Shown: piece after piece, positions 10,146 through 18,422 of the stretch | Position numbering within the stretch: the first letter of the stretch is position 1 | Layout of the letters: each line of letters starts with the position of its first letter | Program-made: the position numbers and the translations under genes | Assembly: GCA_947626435.1 (NCBI GenBank) | Contig: CANQSB010000004.1 | Coordinates: 62,001 to 126,000, forward strand | Origin: an uncultured Lachnospiraceae bacterium | Lineage (GTDB): Bacteria > Bacillota > Clostridia > Lachnospirales > Lachnospiraceae | Direction of reading: 5' to 3' | DNA length: 64,000 nt | Notes under the pieces: model-generated | The model's input: only the letters and a program-made list of their open reading frames with translations | The model's database searches: none | Told to the model about the DNA's origin: nothing

Positions 10146-10745
10146 ATGGTAATAAAGAACGTAAATCTTGAAACGGTTATCGGAGTGACGAGCAAAATCC
10201 CGCAGAACAATTTGCCGGAGGTGGCCTTTGCGGGAAAGAGCAATGTCGGCAAGTCGTCCCTGATAAACGCGCTCATGAACAGAAAATCGCTCGCGCGAAC
10301 CAGCGCGCAGCCCGGAAAGACGCAGACGATTAATTTTTACAACATAAACGGTGAGTTTTACCTTGTAGATTTACCGGGGTATGGCTATACGAAGGCCAGC
10401 GTGGAGGAAAAGGCTAAGTGGGGCAAAATGGTAGAAAAGTATCTGCGCCGGTCAAAGGCATTAAAGGCAGTATTCCTGCTTGTGGACATAAGGCATGAGC
10501 CGTCAGAAAATGACAGGATGATGTATGAGTGGATAAAGGCAAACGGCTATACGCCTATAGTGATTGCGACAAAAGCGGATAAAATCAAGCGAAGCCAATT
10601 GCAAAAGCACATAAGCATGGTGCGTCTTGGGCTTGGAATATCGGCTGACAACGCGCTTGTACCCTTTTCGGCTGAGACAAAGCAGGGACGCGGGGAAATT
10701 TACGAGCTTATAGAGGGAGTTATAGGGCGGCATGAAGAACAGTAA
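10146..10745 (+). CDS. engB: Ribosome biogenesis GTP-binding protein EngB/YsxC
   Basis: The 199-residue Ras-like GTPase carries G1 GKSNVGKSS, the G2 threonines in RTSAQPGKTQT, G3 DLPGYG and G4 TKADK. EngB takes part in late assembly of the 50S subunit and is essential in many Firmicutes. It follows lon with a short leader (ATGAGGAAAAT) and overlaps the start of the permease gene by 14 bases. That overlap implies translational coupling with an unrelated membrane protein. Confidence 0.97.
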   Translation: MVIKNVNLETVIGVTSKIPQNNLPEVAFAGKSNVGKSSLINALMNRKSLARTSAQPGKTQTINFYNINGEFYLVDLPGYGYTKASVEEKAKWGKMVEKYLRRSKALKAVFLLVDIRHEPSENDRMMYEWIKANGYTPIVIATKADKIKRSQLQKHISMVRLGLGISADNALVPFSAETKQGRGEIYELIEGVIGRHEEQ

Positions 10746-11907
10746 AAACAATATCAAGCTGATAGTGAATTTGCTGATTTCGCTTATTATATTGCTGTTT
10801 GTGATATTTGTAGTGCCGAGGCTTATCATCTTTTTTATGCCGTTTATAATAGGCTGGCTGATTTCGTGCATTGCCAATCCGCTTGTGCTGTTTTTGGAGC
10901 ATAGGATAAAGATTAAGCGAAAAATCGGGACGGTGCTTGTAATCGTCGGCAGTATTGCGGCGGTTATCGGAGTAGGATACTCGGTGATAATTATACTTTT
11001 CAGGCAGCTCTATGGCTTTATCGCTGATATGCCGCAGATGTGGAGGGCGCTGCTTACCGATTTGGAGCGTTTTGCGAATACGGCAAACCAATATGTCGGT
11101 AATGTGTCGCCAAAGATCACGCAGCTTCTTAACAATCTGGAAGACATTATAGGCGACATGATAAGCGAGCTTCCGAACAGCGTTGATTTTAGCGGCATGG
11201 GCTCGATGGTGGGCAGTATTGCGAATGTAATCATCGCGATTATAATGTGCGTGATGTCGGCATATTTTTTCATCGCGGACAGGGAGTGGTGCAACAGGTT
11301 TTTTGAGCGCCATATACCGCATACGGTCAAGAAAAAATGCGATGTGTTTTACGCGAGTATAAGGCAGGCTGTTGGGGGATATTTTAAGGCGCAGTTTAGG
11401 ATTGAGGTATGGATTTACATTTTGCTTTTGATTGGGCTGACTGTGCTGAATGTCAGGTATTCCGGTCTCATAGCGCTGCTCATAGCCGTATTGGACTTCC
11501 TGCCTGTGTTTGGCAGCGGCGCAGTGCTTGCGCCTTGGGCGGTGATATCGCTGCTTGGAGGCAATTATGTAAAGGCTGTGGGAATGGTGGTAATATGGGG
11601 CATAAGCCAACTGGTGCGCCAGCTCATACAGCCGAAGATAATGGGCGACTCTATTGGCATGGAGCCGATACCGACTTTATTTCTGCTTTTTGTGGGCTAT
11701 AAGCTTGCGGGAGTGGGCGGTATGCTTGTCGCTGTGCCGATAGGCATTATAGTAGTAAATATGAATGAAGCGGGATTTTTTGACACACCCAAGTACAGTT
11801 TGAGAATACTTATCGCGAATATCAACAGCTTCAGGAGGCTTAATGACGAGGACATGCTTGTGCTTGACGAGGAGAATGAAAATGATAAAGGCGGTATAGA
11901 AGATTAG
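10732..11907 (+). CDS. AI-2E family (PerM/YdbI-like) membrane transporter
   Basis: The 391-residue protein has about seven to eight hydrophobic segments. These include a pair near the N-terminus (LIVNLLISLIILLFVIFVV, then IIFFMPFIIGWLISCI) and the C-terminal DFLPVFGSG and GMLVAVPIGIIVV segments typical of the AI-2E/PerM family. Proposed substrates differ among members (autoinducer-2 export, sodium/proton exchange), so none is assigned here. The C-terminus ends in an acidic cytoplasmic tail (EDMLVLDEENENDKGGIED). The gene lies between engB (14-base overlap) and truA (2-base gap), so it is part of the same run. Confidence 0.85.
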   Translation: MKNSKNNIKLIVNLLISLIILLFVIFVVPRLIIFFMPFIIGWLISCIANPLVLFLEHRIKIKRKIGTVLVIVGSIAAVIGVGYSVIIILFRQLYGFIADMPQMWRALLTDLERFANTANQYVGNVSPKITQLLNNLEDIIGDMISELPNSVDFSGMGSMVGSIANVIIAIIMCVMSAYFFIADREWCNRFFERHIPHTVKKKCDVFYASIRQAVGGYFKAQFRIEVWIYILLLIGLTVLNVRYSGLIALLIAVLDFLPVFGSGAVLAPWAVISLLGGNYVKAVGMVVIWGISQLVRQLIQPKIMGDSIGMEPIPTLFLLFVGYKLAGVGGMLVAVPIGIIVVNMNEAGFFDTPKYSLRILIANINSFRRLNDEDMLVLDEENENDKGGIED

Positions 11908-11908
11908 T

Positions 11909-12649
11909 ATGCGCAATTTTAAGATAATTCTTCAATACGAGGGGACGCGGTATCAGGGCTGGCAGCGTCAGGACAGTACGGAAAATACCATACAGGGAAA
12001 GCTTGAGCGCCTGCTTGGCAAAATGACGGGGAAAGATTTTGTGCAGGTGGATGGCTCAGGGCGTACTGATGCGGGCGTGCACGCGCGTGGGCAGACGGCT
12101 AATTTTAAGCTTGATACGGCTATGACCGCCCGGGAGATTATGGATTATATCAACCAATATCTGCCGGAGGATATAGGAGTCATAGCTATAGAGGAGGTCG
12201 GAGAGCGCTTCCACAGCAGGTTGAACGCCAAGGGCAAAACCTATGTGTACCGTATCTGGGATTCGCCTGTTCCATGCGTGTTTGAGAGGCGGTATGTATA
12301 TGAGCTGTCCTCGCCGCTTGATGTGGAAAGGATGAGGTCGGCGGCGCGGTATTTCGTCGGGAGACATGACTTTAAGGCGTTTACTTCGACAAAGAAAAGC
12401 AGGAAGTCTACAGTGAGGACAATCGAGGCTGTTGACATAGAGAGAAAAGGGCAAGAGGTCGTGATTACTTATAAGGGCGACGGATTTTTGTACCATATGG
12501 TGAGGATTATTACGGGAACGCTTATTGAGGTTGGCTTGGGAGAGAGAAGAGCGGAAGATATGGCAGGGCTTATTGAAAGCGGTACGCGTGACGAGGCGGG
12601 CGCGCTTGCTCCGGCGAAGGGGCTGTGTCTTATGGAAGTGAGATATTGA
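11909..12649 (+). CDS. truA: tRNA pseudouridine(38-40) synthase TruA
   Basis: The 246-residue enzyme converts uridines 38-40 of the tRNA anticodon arm to pseudouridine. The catalytic aspartate (about D54) is in SGRTDAGVHA. The RWYRI-like region (KTYVYRIWD) and C-terminal GDGFLYHMVRIITGTLIEVG motif of the family are present. It starts 2 bases after the permease stop, so it is co-transcribed. The last codons and stop lie in an imperfect 12-base tandem duplication (GTGAGATATTGA / GTGAGATATTGG at about 12639-12662). Confidence 0.96.
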   Translation: MRNFKIILQYEGTRYQGWQRQDSTENTIQGKLERLLGKMTGKDFVQVDGSGRTDAGVHARGQTANFKLDTAMTAREIMDYINQYLPEDIGVIAIEEVGERFHSRLNAKGKTYVYRIWDSPVPCVFERRYVYELSSPLDVERMRSAARYFVGRHDFKAFTSTKKSRKSTVRTIEAVDIERKGQEVVITYKGDGFLYHMVRIITGTLIEVGLGERRAEDMAGLIESGTRDEAGALAPAKGLCLMEVRY

Positions 12650-12663
12650 GTGAGATATTGGGC

Positions 12664-12703
12664 AGTCAAATTAATTGACTTGAAGCGGCAGGAGCGGTAT
12701 AAT
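12664..12703 (+). promoter_or_regulatory. Promoter of the flavodoxin gene with overlapping dyad
   Basis: TTGACT (12675-12680), a 17-bp spacer and TATAAT (12698-12703) make a near-consensus sigma-A promoter. AGTCAA (12664-12669), 5 bases, then TTGACT form a perfect dyad whose right arm is the -35 box itself. This is the layout of a repressor site. Confidence 0.75.
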
Positions 12704-12745
12704 AACTAAAAATGGCGAACTAAAGTATGAGGAGGTAATGCTATT

Positions 12746-13225
12746 ATGGCAAAGACATTGGTGGCGTATTTTTCGGCGAGCGGGGTGACTGCTAAGCTTG
12801 CGAGGGAACTGGTTAAGACTATCAAGGCTGATTTGTATGAGATTATGCCGGCACAGAAATATACGAGTGAGGATTTGGATTGGAACAATAAAAACAGCCG
12901 CAGTTCAGTGGAAATGGCAAATCCTGATTCAAGACCTGAGCTTGGCGGAGAGCCGATTGACATATCACAGTATGATGCCGTATATTTGGGATTCCCGATA
13001 TGGTGGGGCGTCGCGCCGCATATCATAAATACATTTCTTGAAAAATATGATTTCAGCGGCAAGACGATAATTCCCTTTGCGACATCAGGCGGAAGCGGAA
13101 TGGGTGACGCGGCGGAGCGTTTGAAGCCGTCAGCGCCGGGCGCTAAGATAAAGGAAGGCAAGCGCCTTGGCGGAATGGAGGATATGGAAGCGCTAAAGGT
13201 CTGGACGGACGGAATAGAGATTTAA
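12746..13225 (+). CDS. Flavodoxin-like protein
   Basis: The 159-residue protein belongs to the flavodoxin_4-type family. The phosphate-binding loop is near the N-terminus (YFSASGVTAKLA, after the LVAYF strand). The flavin-stacking regions are YLGFPIWWGVAP and PFATSGGSGMG. It probably binds FMN and carries electrons or acts as a small flavin reductase; the exact partner is unknown. The ATG follows GAGGAGGTAATGCTATT. The gene has its own promoter with an operator-like dyad and is followed by a hairpin, so it appears monocistronic and regulated. Confidence 0.85.
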   Translation: MAKTLVAYFSASGVTAKLARELVKTIKADLYEIMPAQKYTSEDLDWNNKNSRSSVEMANPDSRPELGGEPIDISQYDAVYLGFPIWWGVAPHIINTFLEKYDFSGKTIIPFATSGGSGMGDAAERLKPSAPGAKIKEGKRLGGMEDMEALKVWTDGIEI

Positions 13226-13291
13226 GGGAGGACTCCTGCAGCTTTATTGAAGCTGCCAGGGTAGGCAAGCACTAAATAATACAGTAAAATC

Positions 13292-13336
13292 AAGGGCTTT
13301 CGTTGATATAAATTGTCAGCGGAAGCCTTAAATTTT
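13292..13336 (+). terminator. Probable terminator after the flavodoxin gene
   Basis: A 13-bp stem with one bulged G (13292-13305 with 13317-13329) is followed by AAATTTT. The T-run is short, so termination may be partial. Confidence 0.5.
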
Positions 13337-13495
13337 GCCGCGTAGCACACAGGAAGCACACAGATTATGCCGTTAAAAAAGGTATCTATGCTTAGCAGAC
13401 ATCTTTTTATTTTGTGAAATATAGTAAATATAGTATAGAAACGCTGTAGCTGCGTAAAATATTTGTAGACAGTATAAGCTTTGACTGCGTTTGTT

Positions 13496-13560
13496 TGTAC
13501 ATCAAAATGTACATCAAATGTACATCAAATATCAGAAAAAACATAAGAAATTTTGATGTA
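13496..13560. repeat. TGTACATCAAA direct repeats with an inverted copy
   Basis: TGTACATCAAA occurs back to back at 13496, 13508 and 13519. The reverse complement TTTTGATGTA is at 13551-13560. The cluster lies in AT-rich DNA with no gene. Such arrays can be arm-type sites of a tyrosine recombinase or a regulator's sites, but neither gene is adjacent. Confidence 0.7.
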
Positions 13561-13643
13561 TTTGAAAAACGATGGAGAAAGTAAGGTGTTAGAAAGCGCC
13601 TAAAATCAAGGTTTTTGAGCGTCAAAAAAATTTTTAAAAAAAA

Positions 13644-13670
13644 TTAGCACTCACCTATTGACAGTGCTAA
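13644..13670 (+). promoter_or_regulatory. CIRCE operator (HrcA binding site)
   Basis: TTAGCACTC, 9 bases, CAGTGCTAA matches the CIRCE consensus TTAGCACTC-N9-GAGTGCTAA with a single mismatch in the right arm. HrcA represses heat-shock genes through this element. Confidence 0.93.
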
Positions 13671-13686
13671 TAATAAGTGTTATATT
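13658..13686 (+). promoter_or_regulatory. Sigma-A promoter of hsp20
   Basis: TTGACA (13658-13663), a 17-bp spacer and TATATT (13681-13686). The -35 box lies inside the CIRCE element, so bound HrcA would block polymerase directly. Confidence 0.88.
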
Positions 13687-13763
13687 ACAACTAGAACAAA
13701 TAAAACAGGACAGACAAAAAAGAAAGCCTGTCCGCCCTATATCAATGGAAGGAGTAATGACTT

Positions 13764-14216
13764 ATGTTAAGACCTAGTATTTTTGGAGAAGATTTATTTG
13801 ACGAGATGATGAATTTCCCGTTTGACAATGACTTTTTCGGCAGACGCGGAGGGATGTTTGGCAAGAATGTTGATAATATAATGAAAACCGACATACGGGA
13901 AACAGACAACAGCTATGAACTGGATATAGACCTGCCGGGCTATAACAAGGAGGATATAAACGCTCAGCTAAAGAACGGCTACCTCACAATCTCAGCCTCA
14001 AGAAACGTGAACAACGACGAGAAGGACGACAAGACGGGGAAATATATTCGCCGCGAGAGATATGTCGGCAGCATGAGCAGAAGCTTTTATGTAGGCGAGG
14101 GCGTTACTCAGGAGGACATCCACGCGAAATTTGAAAGCGGCATTTTGAAGCTCATAGTGCCGAAGAAGGATGCTAAGACAATCGAGCAGAACAATTATAT
14201 AGCAATCGAAGGCTAA
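13764..14216 (+). CDS. Hsp20/alpha-crystallin family small heat-shock protein
   Basis: The 150-residue chaperone has an alpha-crystallin domain (about residues 35-135). It starts with TDIRETDNSYELDIDLPGY and ends with GILKLIVPKKD, the family's G-x-L motif. The N-terminal arm is rich in phenylalanine and aspartate. Small heat-shock proteins form oligomers that hold unfolding proteins without ATP. The ATG follows GAAGGAGTAATGACTT. A CIRCE element over the promoter predicts HrcA-controlled heat induction, and a strong terminator follows, so it is a single-gene unit. Confidence 0.95.
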   Translation: MLRPSIFGEDLFDEMMNFPFDNDFFGRRGGMFGKNVDNIMKTDIRETDNSYELDIDLPGYNKEDINAQLKNGYLTISASRNVNNDEKDDKTGKYIRRERYVGSMSRSFYVGEGVTQEDIHAKFESGILKLIVPKKDAKTIEQNNYIAIEG

Positions 14217-14244
14217 CGGAAGAATAAAAATCAAAAACCCCAAG

Positions 14245-14274
14245 ACCCGACGGCAGCAAAACCGTCGGGTTTTT
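14245..14274 (+). terminator. Terminator of hsp20
   Basis: A perfect 9-bp stem (ACCCGACGG / CCGTCGGGT) with an 8-base loop is followed by TTTTT. Confidence 0.92.
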
Positions 14275-14278
14275 AAGC

Positions 14279-14307
14279 TTGAAAAAGCTTTATGCATATG
14301 CTATAAT
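14279..14307 (+). promoter_or_regulatory. Promoter upstream of the DUF2156-GNAT gene
   Basis: TTGAAA (14279-14284), 17 bp and TATAAT (14302-14307), starting directly after the hsp20 terminator. The leader to the ATG would be about 130 bases. Confidence 0.7.
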
Positions 14308-14443
14308 TAACCCAATTCAAAATAAAACACACACAATAAAATTTTGCACAATATAAATATGCCTGCGCGGAAATTTCTAAAATTTATACTGAAATGTAAG
14401 GGCGGCGTTTTTTATCTGTTAAAGGCGATATGGGAGAATTGAA

Positions 14444-16240
14444 ATGGAGAATGATGAGCTTGTGTTTCACAAAATTTCACTGGCGGACAAGGGCTGGATT
14501 GATGAAAAATTAAAGTATGATGACTATGCTGCCTGCGAATACACCTTTGCGAACAATTTCATATGGCGCAAGGTTTATCAGGCGGAGGTCGGACAGGCAT
14601 ATGGGTGCGGGGTTTTCAGATATCAGAACAACGGCAGGCGCCAGTATTCATATCCGTTTGGCGGCGGCGACAAAAAGTCGGTCATAAAGCTGCTTATGCA
14701 AAAATGCGCGGACGAGGGCGTTCCGCTTAGCATATATCCAATTATGGAAAAAGAGCGTGACGAGCTGCTGAAAGATTTCCCGGGCGAATTTTTGCTGGAC
14801 ACGAACAGGGACAACTGGGACTATGTTTATACTGTGGAAAAGCTGACGAGCCTACAGGGGCATAAGCTGCATGGCAAGCGTAACCATATAGCGCGTTTTA
14901 TGGATGACGCTGACTGGAGCTATGACAAGCTTGGCGCGGATGACATAGATGAGTGCCGCAAAATGGCGCAGGAGTGGATAGGGCATCGCGAGGAAAAATG
15001 GAATTCCGCGATGGACAAGGAGATTGCTGTGTTGGGCGAGGCGCTCCAAAATTTCGATGCGCTTGGACTTATAGGAGGAGTGCTGCGCAAAAAAGGCGAG
15101 ATAGTGGCATTTACTGTGGGCGAGCGCTTAAACAGCGACACGCTGGTGGTGCATTTTGAGAAAGCCTTCCCGGAGCTGCAGGGCGCATATCCTATGATAA
15201 ACCAACAGTTCGTAATAAACGAGGGCGGACAATACACATATGTAAACCGCGAGGACGACACCGGTGATTTGGGGCTTAGAAAAGCAAAGCTTTCATATGT
15301 CCCTGACATTCTGCTGAAAAAATATGAAGCTGTGCAGAGCCGCGTCGTCTATGCAAACAAAGCGGATTCCGACAGCATACGCGAAATATGGCAGACCTGC
15401 TTTGGCGACAGCAGGGAGTATATTGACAATTATCTGCGGAAACGCTTTACCGACGAAAATATGCTTGTGATTTACGCTGACAAAAAGCCTGTGGCTATGG
15501 CAAGCTTTCTGCATGTATTGCTTACTGTAAAGGGCGAAAAGAGAAAGGCGAGGTATCTGTATGCCGTTGCGACGCTTCCTGAGTATAGAAGAAAAGGCTT
15601 CGCGACAAGCGTCATAAGGTTTGGCTCGGAGAAATACGGCGTGCCGCTTGTGCTGTGTCCTGCGAGCGAGGAGCTGAAGGAATATTATAGTGAAATCGGT
15701 TTTAGGGAGGCGTTTTTTAAATCAGGCCGCTGTAAAAATATGACACCTGTGTCGGAAAATATTGATGACATAAACATACGGGCGCGGGAAGAAAATGCGG
15801 TAAAAGAGGAACTTAGGGAAAATGCCGGCGAGCGCCTGGGAGAGTGGCAGGTAAGCGAGCCGTCTGCGGAAATCTACAAAAAACTTCGCGACAGTTATTT
15901 TGAACAGGAGTGCTATGTTGAGTGGGACGCGGCGGCAGTCGGCTACGCCATTGACGAGAACCGCGTATGCGGAGGCAGGACGCTTATGCTTTCAAGAATG
16001 ATGGACGAAGCTGTGCCTGAGCAGAAGCTTTTGATGTACAGGCGCGGTGCGGGGCAGGGAGAGCTTTGCATTGTCGAGATGACGCTTGAAAAGGCACAGC
16101 TTGACGAGATTGCCCCTGCGCTTTTGAAAAAAACAAATTGTGACAGGTATGTCATAAACCACGCGGACGGCATGATACTCTTTCCGCAAGGGGAAGAATG
16201 GGACTGCGAAAGCGGGTATCTTGGGCTGACGCTGGGATAG
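14444..16240 (+). CDS. DUF2156 (aminoacyl-lipid synthase-like) and GNAT acetyltransferase fusion
   Basis: This 598-residue protein appears to join three parts. Residues 1-290 match DUF2156, the soluble C-terminal domain of aminoacyl-phosphatidylglycerol synthases: YTFANNFIWR near the start, HGKRNHIARF, and LRKAKLSYVPD at the end. Residues about 300-435 are a GNAT acyltransferase with the acetyl-CoA loop in VATLPEYRRKGFAT. Residues about 440-598 look like a further degenerate acyltransferase-type or sterol-carrier-like domain, as in Eis-type proteins. DUF2156 and GNAT proteins are more often separate genes. No membrane segments are present, so lipid aminoacylation is uncertain; the substrate is unknown. 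The start follows GGGAGAATTGAA. Confidence 0.75.
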   Translation: MENDELVFHKISLADKGWIDEKLKYDDYAACEYTFANNFIWRKVYQAEVGQAYGCGVFRYQNNGRRQYSYPFGGGDKKSVIKLLMQKCADEGVPLSIYPIMEKERDELLKDFPGEFLLDTNRDNWDYVYTVEKLTSLQGHKLHGKRNHIARFMDDADWSYDKLGADDIDECRKMAQEWIGHREEKWNSAMDKEIAVLGEALQNFDALGLIGGVLRKKGEIVAFTVGERLNSDTLVVHFEKAFPELQGAYPMINQQFVINEGGQYTYVNREDDTGDLGLRKAKLSYVPDILLKKYEAVQSRVVYANKADSDSIREIWQTCFGDSREYIDNYLRKRFTDENMLVIYADKKPVAMASFLHVLLTVKGEKRKARYLYAVATLPEYRRKGFATSVIRFGSEKYGVPLVLCPASEELKEYYSEIGFREAFFKSGRCKNMTPVSENIDDINIRAREENAVKEELRENAGERLGEWQVSEPSAEIYKKLRDSYFEQECYVEWDAAAVGYAIDENRVCGGRTLMLSRMMDEAVPEQKLLMYRRGAGQGELCIVEMTLEKAQLDEIAPALLKKTNCDRYVINHADGMILFPQGEEWDCESGYLGLTLG

Positions 16241-16258
16241 CGCGGCGCAAAATTTCCA

Positions 16259-16287
16259 TTGCCAATAATCGGCATATATGCTATACT
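16259..16287 (+). promoter_or_regulatory. Promoter of the DHH phosphoesterase gene
   Basis: TTGCCA (16259-16264), 17 bp and TATACT (16282-16287), about 60 bases before the GTG start. Confidence 0.7.
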
Positions 16288-16348
16288 ATAAATGTTGGAA
16301 TGTATTTACCGATTGTTTCAAGTTAGAAATGATGAGGAGGGTATATAA

Positions 16349-17269
16349 GTGAGATTAGTTACACGTTCGGATTTTGACGGTTTGGCATGTGGAGCGCTTT
16401 TGCTGGAAGCAGGAATCATTGACAGTTGGAAGTTTGCGCATCCCAAGGACCTTCAGGACGGTTTGGTTGAGGTAAATGAGAATGATTGTCTGGCAAATGT
16501 GCCCTTCGTCGAGGGGTGCGGTTTATGGTTTGACCATCATTCAAGCGAGTTTGAGAGAAATCAGCTTGAAGGCAAATATAAAGGAGAGAGCCGTATCACG
16601 CCGTCATGCGCGCGCATTATTTATGAGTATTATGGCGGGCGCGAGCGTTTTCCGCAGTTTGATGACATGATGGAAGCGGTAGACAAGGTAGATTCGGGCA
16701 ACCTTACCATAGACGAGGTTATGAATCCACAGGGGTGGATTCTCGTGGGCTTCCTTATGGACCCTAGGACGGGGCTTGGGCGCTGGAGGCAGTTTTCTAT
16801 TTCCAATTATCAGCTTATGGAGAAGCTTATGCATTGCTGCCGCACTATGAGCACAGCGGAGATTTTGGAGCTGCCTGATGTCAAGGAGCGTATAGAAGTA
16901 TATAACGAGCAGACGGAGAAGTTCAAAAAGATGGTGACGGAGCACACGAGAGTGGAGGGCAATGTCATTATCAGCGATTTGAGGGGAGTGGATCCTATAT
17001 ATACGGGCAACCGCTTTATGATTTACAGCATGTACCCCGAGCAGAATATTTCCGCGTGGATAGTGAGCGGGCGCGGCGGCATGGGATGTTCGGCGGCAGT
17101 CGGCTACAGCATTTTGAATAAGACATCTGATGTAAATGTCGGGAGCCTGATGCTTAAGTATCATGGCGGCGGACACAAAAAGGTCGGCACATGCCAGTTT
17201 AATGACGAGCAGATGCCTACAGAGCTTCCCAAGATGCTTGCCGAGCTCTGCGAGCTGGCGAATAAATAA
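16349..17269 (+). CDS. DHH/DHHA1 family phosphoesterase
   Basis: The 306-residue protein has the first DHH-family motif in TRSDFDGLACG and the signature DHH in LWFDHHSSEF. A further metal-binding aspartate is in EAVDKVDSGN, and the DHHA1 substrate-binding motif is YHGGGHKKVGTCQ. This arrangement is found in exopolyphosphatase-like and oligonucleotide/cyclic-dinucleotide phosphodiesterases; I cannot choose between them from sequence. The start is a GTG preceded by GATGAGGAGGGTATATAA. The gene has its own promoter and terminator. Confidence 0.85.
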   Translation: MRLVTRSDFDGLACGALLLEAGIIDSWKFAHPKDLQDGLVEVNENDCLANVPFVEGCGLWFDHHSSEFERNQLEGKYKGESRITPSCARIIYEYYGGRERFPQFDDMMEAVDKVDSGNLTIDEVMNPQGWILVGFLMDPRTGLGRWRQFSISNYQLMEKLMHCCRTMSTAEILELPDVKERIEVYNEQTEKFKKMVTEHTRVEGNVIISDLRGVDPIYTGNRFMIYSMYPEQNISAWIVSGRGGMGCSAAVGYSILNKTSDVNVGSLMLKYHGGGHKKVGTCQFNDEQMPTELPKMLAELCELANK

Positions 17270-17291
17270 AACAGGAGAGAACTATACATAT

Positions 17292-17323
17292 AAAAAGCAC
17301 AGTGGTTTTCGCTGTGCTTTTTT
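17292..17323 (+). terminator. Terminator of the DHH phosphoesterase gene
   Basis: An 11-bp stem (AAAAAGCACAG / CTGTGCTTTTT) ends in TTTTTT. The A-rich left arm makes it usable on both strands. Confidence 0.88.
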
Positions 17324-17370
17324 GCGTAGTGAAAAAGTGTGCAGATACTGCTGTGCCGCCACTTTTTGCA

Positions 17371-17399
17371 TTGAAAATGTGATTATATTATGATAGAAT
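17371..17399 (+). promoter_or_regulatory. Promoter of the receiver/PocR-kinase operon
   Basis: TTGAAA (17371-17376), 17 bp and TAGAAT (17394-17399), about 110 bases before the first gene. Confidence 0.65.
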
Positions 17400-17509
17400 T
17401 AAAAATGATAAATTAAATAGGTAATTGAAAGGTCTGTACGGACATTTTATATGAGGGCGGCAGAAATATTTTAGTTGTGCTTAAGGAAAAGCGCAGAAAT
17501 GAGGTAGTT

Positions 17510-18394
17510 ATGAAATATAAGCTTTTGTTGGCAGGGAAAAATAATACGATTATAGATGATTTCTTTTCACATCTTAACGACGGCTTTGATGCCGTTTCGA
17601 CATCGCTGAGGTGGGATGACATTATGAACCATGTAAGGCTGATGAAGCCCGATGCCTTTTGCTATTGTGTTGGAAATGAGGTAAAGGAGAACGCGGAGCG
17701 CACATCGAATCTAAAGGCTAAGTTTGATACAAACAATATTCCTTTTATTGTTTTAGGTACGGAAGCCAACTGCAGCGCGTTTTTTAAGATGGCGGCGTGT
17801 TCGGTGGATTTTACATTGCGGTACCCCATGAAGGTGTCAGATGTAAAGGATAAGCTCACCAAGTTTCTTGATGACTGGTACAAGGAAGAGCGGGAGCGGC
17901 GTGAGGCTGAAGCGGCGGAGAAAGCCAAGGCAGCCGAAAAGACAATTGAAAATGCAAAGGCGCTGGATTTGGAGATAGAGCAGGCGCTTTCAGATATTGG
18001 AAAATTAAAAAGCAGCAATTTTGCGGCGCCCAAGCGTAAGCATATTATGATAGTGGATGACGATTCGGCGATGCTCAAAACAATCAAGGAGCAGTTGCAC
18101 GATAAGTATGATGTGGCTACGGCGCTGAGTGGCAAGATTGCGCTTAAATTTCTGGAGAAGAAAACTACAGACCTTATTCTGCTCGACTATGAGATGCCGG
18201 CGGAGAAAGGCCCCGAGGTTTTGGATAAGCTGCGGGCTAATCCCGCGACAAAGGATATACCTGTAGTTTTTCTTACGGGTGTTACCGAGAGGGAGAAGAT
18301 AACGCAGGTGTTGAGCATGCGCCCGCAGGGGTATCTTGTTAAGCCGGTGGAGCATGACAAGCTTATGTCAATTATAGAAAAAACAATAGGATAA
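17510..18394 (+). CDS. Response regulator with a degenerate and a canonical receiver domain
   Basis: This 294-residue protein carries an N-terminal Rossmann-like domain (residues 1-120) that folds like a receiver but lacks the acidic pair and a clear phospho-acceptor. A highly charged coiled coil (ERERREAEAAEKAKAAEK) follows. A canonical C-terminal receiver has the IVDDDSAM acidic pocket, acceptor D in LILLDYEMP, T in FLTGV, and KPVE. There is no DNA-binding output, so it probably relays phosphate or binds a partner. The ATG at 17510 follows GAGGT; an upstream GTG has no ribosome site. The next gene begins within 30 bases, so the PocR hybrid kinase is the likely cognate kinase. Confidence 0.82.
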   Translation: MKYKLLLAGKNNTIIDDFFSHLNDGFDAVSTSLRWDDIMNHVRLMKPDAFCYCVGNEVKENAERTSNLKAKFDTNNIPFIVLGTEANCSAFFKMAACSVDFTLRYPMKVSDVKDKLTKFLDDWYKEERERREAEAAEKAKAAEKTIENAKALDLEIEQALSDIGKLKSSNFAAPKRKHIMIVDDDSAMLKTIKEQLHDKYDVATALSGKIALKFLEKKTTDLILLDYEMPAEKGPEVLDKLRANPATKDIPVVFLTGVTEREKITQVLSMRPQGYLVKPVEHDKLMSIIEKTIG

Positions 18395-18422
18395 TGTGAG
18401 AAGATATTGTGGGGGCATGGGG

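Larger units (their letters stand above)
13226..13763. other. Long intergenic region between flavodoxin and hsp20
   Basis: These 538 bases hold no convincing gene. They contain a GCAGCTT/AAGCTGC hairpin (13239-13257), the stem-loop at 13292-13329, an AT-rich stretch with three TGTACATCAAA direct repeats and an inverted partner, and the CIRCE/promoter of hsp20. A 72-codon minus-strand frame (13407-13625) has no ribosome site and no recognisable domain, and is not called as a gene. Confidence 0.6.

Noticed and set aside
13407-13625. 72-codon minus-strand frame before hsp20
   Set aside because: Its composition follows the AT-rich TGTACATCAAA repeats, it has no ribosome site, and it resembles no known family.
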